Source of the DNA: Distichodus sexfasciatus
Lineage: Eukaryota; Chordata; Actinopteri; Characiformes; Distichodontidae
DNA length: 64,000 bases
Direction of reading: 5' to 3'
Assembly (NCBI GenBank): GCA_032718565.1
Contig: JAVGVS010000760.1
Coordinates: 47,872 to 111,871, forward strand
The notes below the pieces were generated by a model. That model was not told the DNA's origin, ran no database searches, and was given only the letters and a program-made list of their open reading frames with translations. Made by a program: the position numbers and the translations under genes. This document shows, in pieces, positions 37,077 to 46,905 of this stretch. How positions within the stretch are numbered: position 1 is the stretch's first letter; each line of letters opens with the position of its first letter.

Positions 37077-38127
37077 TTAATTCACAGAATGAGAGTTGAC
37101 CGGCGGTAGAGTTCTGGGCGAGGAGCGTTCCCTCAGCGCCTGCGACAGCAGCGTGCATCCGTCCGAGACGGCGCAGGCAGAGTTGCGCAGACGCTCCCTG
37201 TATCCGGGCATCTGTGCGCTGTTTTCGGGGTGCTGGGCGATATCTCGGAGGCCCTGTGTGAGCAGAACGCAGGCCGAAACCACGCTCATGGCGCCTCCGA
37301 GCACCGCAGTCTGCACCGCTTTGCCCTCGGGGCTGAGCGAAGCCGGCTTCCCCAGGAACTGTGGCTCGGTGGCGAAACCCACCAAGGCGTTGACGGCGTG
37401 CACCAGGCGCTGAAAAAGGACACAGCAGTTCGCGACCTTTCGCTTCCGGACCGTCTTGACCTCGCGGATGCGCCAGCAAGGAGGTGGCGCTGGTGCTCGC
37501 CATTTGGCGCTGCCTTAGACTTACTCATAGCGGGTGTCTTTGGTTCTCGTGAAGCGTCGGTCAGGAAGGTGAGGTTCCTCAAAATGTTTTGGGGAAACCT
37601 CCAGGAGAATCTGAAGTGAGGTCGTGCTTGGCGTCGGCGGGCGCCCCTTATCAGCTCTCCACCTCGTGGCGGCATCGGCGTCTGCTTGTAGCGGTCTGCC
37701 AATCCCGTACGGATGGCTGAAGCCAGCCCGTTTCCACGGCTGACCCAGGTAGCGGCATGGGCTGAAATTGATCAAAATTGACTGCACCAGATTAGCCCAT
37801 TTCCGTCAGACGGTCGCCCACTTCGGAGAACTTGCCCATGTTGAGCTGGGTCTGGATGTCGTGGGTGATGATGGAGAGCTCTTTGGTCGAAGGCGATCAC
37901 GTGTCGGCATTTTTGAAGGTCGGCGACCGGTTGGCCGTCGAGACGCCCGCCAGTGACTGGCCGGGTTTAAGCTGGACAGCAGGAGCAGATCAGCCACCAG
38001 CTGCATTTTGCTTTACGCACGTGTCACAGGCGGATGAGAGTCTTTTCCTCTGCTGCCAGCTGCCGCTCTGGACGTTGGATGCGGGAACCTCGCTGTCTGA
38101 TTTCGCCGACCCGCTACTACTAGCCAT
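37077..38127 (-). CDS. tlnrd1: talin rod domain-containing protein 1 (tlnrd1), frame broken by several indels
   Basis: Actin-bundling protein built from two talin-rod-like helical bundles; normally one coding exon of about 360 codons. The locus starts at the ATG at 38127 (MASSSGSAKSDSEV, QQRKRLSSACDTCVK). It then changes frame at MQLVADLLLLSS (about 38006), at TKELSIITHDIQTQLNMGKF (about 37890-37810), near LQILLEVS (37610), at ILRNLTFLTDAS (37580), and at STSATSLLA (37495). From REVKTVRK (about 37475) one frame runs cleanly through NALVGFATEPQFLG to PRTLPPVNSHSVN and a stop at 37077, nearly identical to human. Amino acids are conserved on both sides of each shift, so recent damage or assembly indels are likelier than old decay. 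The locus is about 38 bases shorter than the human CDS. Confidence 0.88.
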
Positions 38128-38422
38128 AGTAGGGGTGGTCAAGCTAATACGTCGAATTTCTTCTTTTTGGTACGCAATAAGAGTTTGTCTGAAAAACTCA
38201 TAACTCGCCTTCTTCGAATTCCGCTGAACTTCTTGGAGTAAACTTAAAAAACTGGCCGAAATATAAAGTCCTCGAAAATAAATGTCGCTAAAGAAAATAT
38301 ATCCTGTCCTCACTTTTAAAAAGGTAGAGAACGTTGCATTAGTTTGTGGAAAATATACAAAACCTACAAAATATATTCTGGCATACCTGGGTATTTTTTT
38401 TAAAATTCAGCTGGGAATTATT

Positions 38423-38806
38423 TCAGTTGATGAGGTCATAAATCCAAAAATCCTTCAATTGAATTGTGTAAATTGCCTTAATGGCATACGTTACATCATA
38501 TCCACATCCTACCGGCCTAAGGTAGTCACAAATGGGTTCACATGTGGTTCTTCTGCCGTCCAACAACGCACAAAAATCAAACACAGTCGAAGCAGTGCTA
38601 CAGAGGAGGCCCGGATGAGGGACGATCAAAGTGCAAATTGATGACGATATCGAACCGGGTTTTCCTAAATTAGTTCTTGGTGAGGAATTGATTGCTCTGA
38701 ATGGTAAAAAGTCAAGAGTCCTCGTCCTGCTCGCGTCCGCAGGACGTCCCATCAACGAAATGCGTCCACACACAGTCCTTAAAGTCCGGTTTGACGTTAA
38801 AGGCAT
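38423..38806 (-). other. unassigned 127-codon open frame upstream of tlnrd1
   Basis: An open frame starts MPLTSNRTLRTVCGRISL and ends DFWIYDLIN. I recognise no domain or family. It lies in the same interval as the tlnrd1 indels, so frame information here is unreliable. It may be chance or TE-derived. Confidence 0.2.
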
Positions 38807-39010
38807 GCTTGTTACAGTGTAACGTCACTAATATCCAAGTTTGTTACAATGTATCGACTGCAGCATCCACAAGTGTTACAATGTAATGACACCCCCATCA
38901 AAGACTGTTACAATGTAACCTTACCATCCACATTTATTTAATGTAACTCCTCCATATGATACGCTTACAACCATGTAACTTCTTTATTAATTACAACATA
39001 ACTTGTCCAA
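38805..39010. repeat. degenerate tandem repeat with TGTTACAATGTAAC cores
   Basis: The near-palindromic core (GTTACAATGTAA or a variant) appears about six times, spaced about 30-50 bases apart. Confidence 0.6.
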
Positions 39011-39229
39011 GAGCAGTTTCTTTGAACCTTGCCGGGAAGGAAACACTGTCCGAGCTCCATCACTCCACAAGCTTTTCCAATGTTAAAAAATTCCTTTTTC
39101 GCACGTAAAGCACTTAACCTAGACCAGTTCTTTCTGCCACCTCTGCTCTTTACGCATATCGAGTTTTCGCTCCAGGGTCAGCGGGGGTCGGGCGGGTCAC
39201 ACGGCGCCGGCTCGTCCTCGGCAAGGCCG

Positions 39230-39640
39230 TCGTCATTTTGGCTGGGATCGGATCTTCAGAATGGGATTCGTTGTTTGGGTGCATCGGCCTTCGGCGTCGG
39301 CTCCCGCTACTACATCTTTGCGTATCAGGGGCCTTGGAGGGTGTGGCGGCTTTGGCTTCTTGACTGCACTTCTTGTTTTGGACTCATCGTTTGTACTCTC
39401 AGGCTGAATTTGGTACAAAAATTGATATGAAAAGTCTGAGGAGGGTGTATATATTTTAAAAGATGAATTAAAATGTAAAAAAATAAACTTTGGGGACTCA
39501 TCAGAAGGGAACAACCAAGGCGGTTGAGGGATGGAGAAGGTCCTTCTAAACTCACTTTTTTTCGTTTCTTCTTCACAAGCAGGTTGCTCTTTTTTTTAAG
39601 TCTTCATGACAAAACGATAATCCATCGCCTCTTCACGTCG
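39230..39640 (-). other. possible two-exon transcript, minus strand
   Basis: One block, ending in NLLVKKKRKK at the donor GTGAGT (exon end 39556), could splice across 152 bases to the acceptor TACCAAATTCAG (exon start 39403). The frame then continues PESTNDESKTRSAVKKPKPP, HPPRPLIRKDVVAGADAEG, with a stop at 39233. Upstream, MDYRFVMKT is out of frame by one base at an A8 run. I do not recognise the product. The block may instead be 5' UTR exons of tlnrd1. Confidence 0.3.
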
Positions 39641-39759
39641 GATTTTAGCAGAATGTTTGGAGACTTTTCTTCACTTTAAGCTCGTTTTTATTGCTCACAC
39701 TAGTCACTTCCCGAGGCCCCGACGTTGGAACTCGACTACCGGTGTTTAGACAAAATTAC

Positions 39760-40025
39760 AGCCAGCTTGTCCGCACGTCGTCCAGGGCCCCGTCCGCCGC
39801 TGTGCTGCCCTCCGGTTAAACCGGCTCCGTGTCGGTGAGTTTATCGGTTATTCTCGCTTCTCGTCGCTACCGACTGGTGAGGAAAAGTCGAGCCGCCGTG
39901 CGCCATTCAGCCACTTTCACTCTATTACTCCACACTCACCAGCACACACACGGTTAAACTGGAGACCAACCGGCCCAGCCTTAACCCGGATTATACTGCG
40001 TGTAACGTCCGCGCCTGCGCTCAAT
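39760..40025. promoter_or_regulatory. CpG-rich promoter-like block, probably for tlnrd1
   Basis: CpG density is high compared with the surroundings, with no ORF. Visible motifs are GCCGCCGTGCGCCATT and, at the right edge, CCGCGCCTGCGCTC, close to the NRF1 site GCGCATGCGC. It lies upstream of tlnrd1 on the side facing mesd. Confidence 0.45.
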
Positions 40026-40039
40026 TTGAAACCAACCAG

Positions 40040-40440
40040 TTAGCAACCAACATAGTGTACATTAGCAGCTAATATAACGTAGTGTGCATTAGCAGCCAAT
40101 ATAACGTAGTGTACATTAGCAGCTAATATAACGTAGTGTACATTGGCAGCTAATAACGTAGTGTACGTGCCAACTAATATAACGTAGTGTACATTGGCAA
40201 CTAATATAGCGTAGTGTACGTGGCAATATAACGTAGTGTACATTGTAGCTAATATAGCGTAGTGTCGTGGCAACTAATATAACGTAGTGTACATTTGTAA
40301 TATAACATGTACATTAGCAATAATATAGCGTAGTGTACATTAGCAACTAATATAACGTAGTGTACATTAGCAATAATATAACATAGTGTACATTAGCAGC
40401 TAATATAACATAGTGTACATTAGCCTAGTTAGCAATACGT
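40040..40440. repeat. tandem repeat, about 27-bp unit
   Basis: The unit is AACGTAGTGTACATTAGCA followed by GCTAATAT, repeated about 14 times. Several units are shortened (for example GTACGTGGCAATATAACG). Confidence 0.85.
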
Positions 40441-40704
40441 TAGCAATCGTGCCTTTGGGAAACGCACCCCAGATTTCTCTCTCATTATTACCACATTAAA
40501 AGTACAAAAACATGTTTTCTCCCAAGAAATTTATGATGAATACCAGAAATATAATATATATCTTAAAAATTCTCACCGTATTTATTAAAAGTTTATTTCC
40601 TTTTATAAATAGTTAGTGTATTTTCAAAATTTTATATTGAAATATATAATTATATATATAGTTAACAAAATTACATGAATCAATTGAGTATTGCAGCGAC
40701 AAGA

Positions 40705-40815
<111 letters not shown>

Positions 40816-41019
40816 TCTAAACATATTAAGTTATAAGTTGCATTATAATTCTTTCTCTAAGTAATATGTTATATTTATTGACTTCTATATTTGAATACAT
40901 AGTACTAATATTATGTATTAGTTATGCACTGCTGTATGAGTTAAGCAATGAAGTCAGATTTACTACTATAGATTTTGTATTAGCTCTTTTGGAAACTAAA
41001 AGTAATCATTTGAATTTTG

Positions 41020-41245
41020 CCCTTCCGCACGGTTGGAAACAAGAAGGCCCTTCGAACCAGCAGATTTAATCGTGGGTGGTGAAATCAGAGCTGTGAAAAA
41101 CGTGACGTTGTACACTATCGCACTTCCTATTGGTCGAAAAGGTGTGGTCGGGGAGCTGGGAGCCAATCAGAAAGAAGAGGGGGAAGGACTTAACAACGTC
41201 ACAGACTTTGGGAAAGTTTTTCCGAAGTGGACAGATGGTGAAGGG
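41020..41245. promoter_or_regulatory. CCAAT/CRE-like motif cluster between tlnrd1 and mesd
   Basis: A GC-richer island in AT-rich DNA. It has two CCAAT boxes, one inverted (CCTATTGGTCG) and one direct (GAGCCAATCAG), and ACGTCA-type half sites (GTGACGTTGT, AACGTCACAG). An 81-codon ORF (41033-41278) covers it but resembles no family I know. Confidence 0.3.
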
Positions 41246-42464
41246 TCGTGTGTAGAAATATACTGGTTAATTAAATAGTAGAGTTCCATAATCAATCAGC
41301 TGCCTTTAAAGAACTTTATGGGTATCTCTTTATCCTGCAACAAGACACACTGCACTTGAAATGCATAGTTTCTACCATAATATGCACATGTACAGTCACT
41401 GTCCGAAGTCTTGAACTTAGAAATTGCTGTCTCGTTATTTAGATCTACAGTTAACTACTTCTTAGCCTTATGTATTAATTTATTCTAGACTTAAGCATTA
41501 TGGTTCCTAATTGCTCCTTTCATAAATGTTTATATACCCTAGAAATGGTAAATGATTGGTTTTAAGAAGTACTTTAATACACATTATTTAGTTACAAGGG
41601 CAGTATGCTGTGTATATACAGTATATATACAAAATTTAAACTATGCATGAAATATTAAATGTCAACAATAAAGATTACATAAAAAACCTGCAGAGCTCAA
41701 ACTACTATGAAACTTTATAAAAACATTAAAAATAAATTAGTAAAATATAAAAAATAGTAATAATATTTCTGCTTAGTATACACGCATTGCATATATCTAT
41801 ATACATATATATTACATTTCACATTAGCATTAAAAACTATCTGCAGTGCTCAAACTACTATAAAAATAACGGCTTGATTTTAAGAGTGTAGAGGAGGTGA
41901 ATATGACCATTTTATGAAATTCCTTGATAAATAAATTCCAGTTTCAGCACCAAAGTTTTTTATAAATGGGGTACAGTAAAAGGAGGGCCAGTGTGTGTGT
42001 GCAAGTTGAGTTTGCCAGATGTACAGCTGCACAGGGCACCGTGCCATCTGGGTGGAGTGTCCTGAGAGGAAACAGTCGAAAGTCTGTTGAATGAGACACA
42101 CACACACACACACACACACACCATAAGCCTCCTATACAGAGAGACTTGGTGGAAGGGAAGGGGGGGGAACCAACGCCCCGGCCCAAAATAATCCAGAGCC
42201 CGGGCGTGTTTGTCTAACACTCATAATGTTCCCAGCAGACAGGTGTATTAATGTTGGCTCAGAGTTGAGGTGTGATTATCTTTGCATGTTTTATTATATA
42301 CAGGAGAAATATTTGCTCAGCCGAAAAAGTAAATGTGATGAAAGATGAAGCAGAATTTAGCACTTACATTTTGTGAAATATGAATGTTTATGGGTGTTGC
42401 ATGGGCAATAAAAGTAAATGCCACAAACTTTGGTGGTTGTTAGCTCTGCCAAGAAGACAGTTGA

Positions 42465-42650
42465 CTGCATCACAACAAAATGTGACCTCTGTATTTGCCC
42501 TAGCCATGAAGGAGCAGTGGGTAGCTTTTTTTTTTGGCAGTGTCCAAGGAGCAGTGTTAGGGATGGCACCTTGCTCATGAGTACCTCTGTGGTACGTTTT
42601 CCGGTCTGGGACTTGAACAGACAAACCTCTGATCACGGGGCAAAGCCCCC
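42465..42650 (-). repeat. tRNA-derived SINE (family 1)
   Basis: Reverse orientation: ACAACAAAATGTGACCTCTG, GAAGGAGCAGTGGGTAGC, CTTGCTCATGAGTACCTC and GGGACTTGAACAGAC. Confidence 0.75.
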
Positions 42651-42989
42651 AAAACATTTTTTTTGGCATTATGTACAGATAAACCAATTATGAGCTGGAG
42701 TGTGAAACCTATTATCATAGAATTTCAAAAAATAAAAATAAAAACAACAATGGCTCGTTTATGTATAATAAATGTATTAATTGTTAATATCATATTAACT
42801 CAAAGCTAGGCTAAAATGCACAAAAGATATAGAAGTTATAAGTGACATAAATGGAAGACGCAAACAGAAGCGGGACAAAATTGTATTTATTTTTATATGC
42901 CTTTTAGCAAGTATTTATTGAATGTACTTTCCATAGACTTTTACCACGTAAGTGACCAAAGTACGTCCCGTTATGACGAGTCCCGTTAT

Positions 42990-43100
42990 ATTAATTTGGT
43001 GAAAAATTAAAATCGCGTCCCGTTGCGGAACCATTAGCTCTGACCACGCCCCCTCGCGGAAGTAAACTTCTCAGCCAATCAGCGCGCTCCAGCTGGAAAG
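42990..43100 (+). promoter_or_regulatory. mesd promoter-like region
   Basis: Directly upstream of the start codon are a GC box (CCACGCCCCCTCGCGG), a CCAAT box in CAGCCAATCAGCGCG (about 43072-43086), and AAGATGGCG overlapping the ATG, which matches the YY1 core found at the start of many TATA-less housekeeping genes. There is no TATA box in this block. Confidence 0.55.
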
Positions 43101-43250
43101 ATGGCGTCGCCTGTCGGATGGAGAACTGTTACTGTTTTATTATTTGTTTTCGTTTTCTCTGCTGTTTGTTCTGATGTAAAACCCAAGAAAAAGAAGGACA
43201 TTCGGGACTACAATGACGCCGACATGGCCAGACTGCTGGAGCAGTGGGAG
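43101..43250 (+). CDS. mesd: mesd exon 1
   Basis: Fifty codons from ATGGCGTCG to CAGTGGGAG, phase 0, donor GTGTGT. It encodes the signal peptide and MARLLEQWE. Confidence 0.97.
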
Positions 43251-45386
43251 GTGTGTGTTTAAGTGTGTGTGAGAGCGCGTTCGGGATAGCCGGTTAGCCA
43301 GTTAGCTGCTAACAACGCCTCAAATTAAATACATCATAAAATGTTTTGACGCTGTTACATGTACATTTTTGCTATAAAGTCCATTTTAATGGTGTTTTTA
43401 CCTCGTATGCGAAGTGCACAGGCTCCTTTTTAACACGGCATGTGTCTCTTTTTCATGTTAAAGGGATAGTTCACGGTAAAACGCAAGTTTGAATCAATGA
43501 ATGAAATGTAACTCTGTGTTGTCACAAAGTTATACAAGTTCAACATGTTATGAAATCTGTCCTGAGTTGTGGCCTGATGAGTAAAGTTTAACTAATAAAT
43601 TAGGAGAAACCTGAAAAAGTAACACGTAGGTTAAGGTTATATTTATACCAGATACCAGATTGTGATTGCTCTGATAAAAATTGATTACAGAGAAAGGATA
43701 TGAATAATTTTCATGAATGTCATTTTTTGTAAGAATATAAATAAAAATAACTTTTCTTTGTCATTTATTTCTCTATATGACATCCATATATCATTTCCAG
43801 CCACATGTAACCTATTGGTTTAATTAAAAAGTTCACTATAAATCTAAATCTTGTAGGGGTATGAATAATTCTGAACTTAACTATGTACAGTATATGTTAT
43901 CAAAGTGAGTGATTTGTCATTGTGAACACACAACAAGCACACAGTTCACCACAGCCAAATGTGACCTCTGCATTTGACCTATCCGTGAAGAAGCAGTGAG
44001 CAGCTGTTTGGTGGCGACTGGGGAGTGGTGGTTGAGGATGGTACCTTGCTCATGAGTACCTCAGTGGTACCTTTACCTGTCCGGGACTGGATCCAGCAAC
44101 CTTTTTATTATTATTTTCGATATTGTAGGTTTATATACAAGACATTAAAACAATTAAGGGACTTATATTCACCCCGGTCAATCTTAAACAATTAATCCTT
44201 TCTAAATGAGTAAATCTTGTAAAACAATATTTTGAAATCATTCACAAGTTTGCTCTTATAATGACGTATATCCCAGTCTGGTCAGTTGAAAGTGCTTGCA
44301 GGGGGATTCTAAATTTGCACAGGTAAAACACATCACAAAAACTGGAACACAAAGTTGACAGAATTCCTGAATGAAATGGAATGGTTTACAAATTTCTTCC
44401 TAATAGCGGTTGCTAAATGAGGTTCTACGTTTTCATATTGGCCTTTGTGTTTGCAACATTTTTGATTCCACAGAAAGATGACGACATCGAAGAGGGCGAC
44501 TTGCCAGAGCACCGTAGACCCCCGCCGCCCGTCGACTTCTCAAAAATCGATCCGTCCAAACCCGAGGAGCTCCTGAAGATGTCGAAAAAGGGCAAAACTC
44601 TGATGGTGTTTGCAACCGTGTCTGGAAATCCCAGCGAAAAAGAGACGGAGGAGATCACCAGCCTGTGGCAGAGCAGCCTCTACAATGCCAACTTTGATAT
44701 TCAGAGGTACGATGATGCTGTAATCTGTAGTTTACACTCACTCTAGTCACACTACTGTGTAAAAATGTGTTTAGAAAATTATGATAAAAAGATAAAGTTG
44801 GTACAGAACCAATTTGGAGCAAATTTTTTAAAGTAGACACATATCAGTTCACAATATCAGTTATCAGTTTCCTCGATTATCTATAATTGGTATTCGCCCT
44901 GAGAATTGAGTTGACCCTCGGTTTTAACATATTCATATTCATTTGGAGCAGACTATAATTTGAGATTGCAATCCTCCAATCCCAAGAGTAGGAATTCCCA
45001 CATCAGTTTGTGTAGCTCTGGGCGATATATCGAGTACCACAATATGCATGATATTACATTGTTTAAAATTAATCATGATATATTTACATTGCAGGTTCGT
45101 GGTGGGCTCCAACCGCGTGATCTTCATGCTGCGTGACGGAAGCTACGCCTGGGAGGTGAAAGATTTCCTGATCTCTCAGGAGCGTTGCGAGGACGTGACG
45201 GTGGAGGGACAGGTGTTCCCCGGAAAGGCGTCCAAAAAGGACGCAAAGGGCAACGAGCAAAACCAGACCAAGAAGAAGAAAAAGACGACGACCACTACCA
45301 CGACGCCGACGAAGAAGAAGAATGCGGAGGAGAAAGAGGACAAGAACGCAGAAAACCGAGCCAATAAAAGAAAGCAGGAGCTGTGA
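43101..45386 (+). CDS. mesd: mesoderm development LRP chaperone (mesd), complete, three exons
   Basis: ER chaperone needed for folding and export of LRP5/6 and related beta-propeller receptors, hence for Wnt signalling. The spliced protein is 224 residues (human 234). Residues 1-24 form a signal peptide (WRTVTVLLFVFVFSAVCS). Then come KKKKDIRDYNDADMARLLEQ and DDDIEEGDLPEHRRPPPPVD, both almost identical to human, the folded core (KGKTLMVFATVSGNPSEKET, IFMLRDGSYAWEVKDFL), and a lysine/threonine-rich tail. The C-terminus is KQEL, a KDEL-like retrieval signal where mammals have REDL. All splice sites are canonical and in phase. The threonine run TTTTTTTP in the tail comes from an ACG/ACC/ACT codon run and is not in human. 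Confidence 0.97.
43905..44105 (-). repeat. tRNA-derived SINE (family 1) in mesd intron 1
   Basis: GAGTGATTTGTCATTGTGAA, then ACCACAGCCAAATGTGACCT, GAAGAAGCAGTGAGCAGC, TTGCTCATGAGTACCTCAGT and TCCGGGACTGGATCC. Confidence 0.8.
44474..44706 (+). CDS. mesd: mesd exon 2
   Basis: From KDDDIEEGDLPEH to NANFDIQ plus AG, which completes arginine in exon 3. Acceptor TTGATTCCACAG, donor GTACGA. Confidence 0.97.
45095..45386 (+). CDS. mesd: mesd exon 3
   Basis: It begins FVVGSNRVIFMLRDGSYAWE and ends NKRKQEL and a TGA stop. The acceptor TTTACATTGCAG lies about 75 bases after a CTGGGCGATATATCGAG sequence that looks like a hAT terminus. Confidence 0.97.
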
Positions 45387-45977
45387 CCGATTGCAGAGAA
45401 AAGAGACGTTTAGTCGAGTTGCGTTGAGCCTTTTTTCAGACGCTGTATTAAAGTTTTGGTACCCAGCGTTTCGCGAGAAAGTATTAATTCTGGTTCTTTT
45501 GGTTAGGATAATTACGTCAAGTTTATGCACGAAGCACTACATTATGATTCAGTATTTTATTTCGTCATTGCCAAATCTATATTCAAAATTTCGAGCAAAC
45601 TCATGTTCTGGATGGTCACAGTTTAGCCGAAATGTGTTTGTATTTTTACAAACAGTCAAGCTCGTGAAATCCTGATTAATTAGCTGCTTTAAATCTCCGT
45701 TTAATCAGGTGTGTTAAATTGGGAAACAATCATACTTCTAGTTGGCGTTCGTGATTAAAGTAGGAGTGTGTCTCTCCAGAACCTGAGTTTGACCCCTACG
45801 CTTCAAATATGTAAACGTTTCCTTTAAAGTTTACATTTGTTGCCAAGTTCTTCTTGATATTTCAGCCCCATCAGGTGCTCGTGCTCCAGCAAGACTACAG
45901 ACGTGAGTGGTGTTGATTAACGACTTGGCATTTCCACGTAGTCATTTTTCTCCCCACACTGTTGCCTTCTGAATCGG

Positions 45978-45983
45978 AATAAA
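45978..45983 (+). promoter_or_regulatory. mesd: probable mesd poly(A) signal
   Basis: AATAAA about 590 bases after the stop codon, in GGAATAAAAACATTTTC. A weaker ATTAAA lies at 45447. Confidence 0.5.
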
Positions 45984-46254
45984 AACATTTTCTAATGAAG
46001 TTCTTCAGCTATCCATCTATCTGTCAGTCTGCAAAGCAGTTAACTGTGCATGAGTTGTTTTTATAGGATCCACGTCTTGCTGTTTTTCAGGTTGAAGCCC
46101 AGGCCAGGATTTATGGGTAAAAGAAATCAATTCTTCCTCTTTTTCTTTTAATTTTTCTCATTTATCTTTTGGCTGATTATTTTCAGCTGACTGAAGAAAT
46201 GTGCACTATTTTGTTTCTTGTCGACAGCCCAATGGTCACCCTCTTGTTTCACCC

Positions 46255-46640
46255 TTTTTGGCCTAAAAAATTTGTTTCCTATTTTGGCCTCAAGGGGGCG
46301 CCACCGCTAGAGTCGTTACTTCCTGTTTTGGCCTCAAGGGGGCGCCACCGCTAGAGTCGTTACTTCCTGTTTTGGCCTCAAGGGGGCGCCACCGGTAGAG
46401 TCATTACTTCCTGTTTTGGCCTCAAGGGGGCGCCACCATTAACGTTGTCGTTCCCTAATTTGGCTACAATGGGGTTCCGCCGTTAAAGCGGTATCTCTTT
46501 TTTTTGGCAACAGGGGGGTGTCACTGTTAAAGTTGTCATTCCCTGTTTTTGGTACCAAGGCGGGGGCGTCTCCATTAAAATTCCCTATTTAGGTCACCAC
46601 AGAGCGCAAAGGGGGACGTCATTCCCTGTTTTGGACACGG
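46255..46640 (+). repeat. 44-bp tandem array with CTCF-like cores
   Basis: Four near-identical units begin at about 46286, 46330, 46374 and 46418. Each contains GGCCTCAAGGGGGCGCCACC and then CGCTAGAGTCGTTACTTCCT. About four more degenerate units follow to 46640. A related single unit in reverse is at 190-230 (GTGCCCCTTGTGGCCAAAA). Confidence 0.85.
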
Positions 46641-46676
46641 GTGCGTCAGGATCAACGTTTTCATTCCCTATTTGGT

Positions 46677-46905
46677 GCAGTTGGTAGTGTAACGGTTAGG
46701 GCTTTTCCTCTGTGATTGGAGGGTCACCAGTTCCGAACCGGTTACGGTACCACTGTGGTACTCATGAGCAAGGTACCGTCTCCAAGCATGTTAGTTGCCC
46801 ACTGCTCCTTCACGGATGGGTCAGATACATAGGTCACATTTGGTTGTGGTGCACTGTGTGCTGTGGTGTGTTCACAATGACAAATGATCACTCACTGTCA
46901 CTATG
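46677..46905 (+). repeat. tRNA-derived SINE (family 1)
   Basis: Head GTAGTGTAACGGTTAGGGC, B-box-like CACCAGTTCCGAACCGG, ACTCATGAGCAAGGTACCGT and tail TTCACAATGACAAATGATCA. Confidence 0.8.

Noticed and set aside
40040..40440. CRISPR-like array
   Set aside because: Units are contiguous without unique spacers, and the setting is a vertebrate genome; it is an ordinary tandem repeat.
45084..45530. 148-codon minus-strand ORF opposite mesd exon 3
   Set aside because: It is an antisense shadow of the conserved mesd coding sequence.
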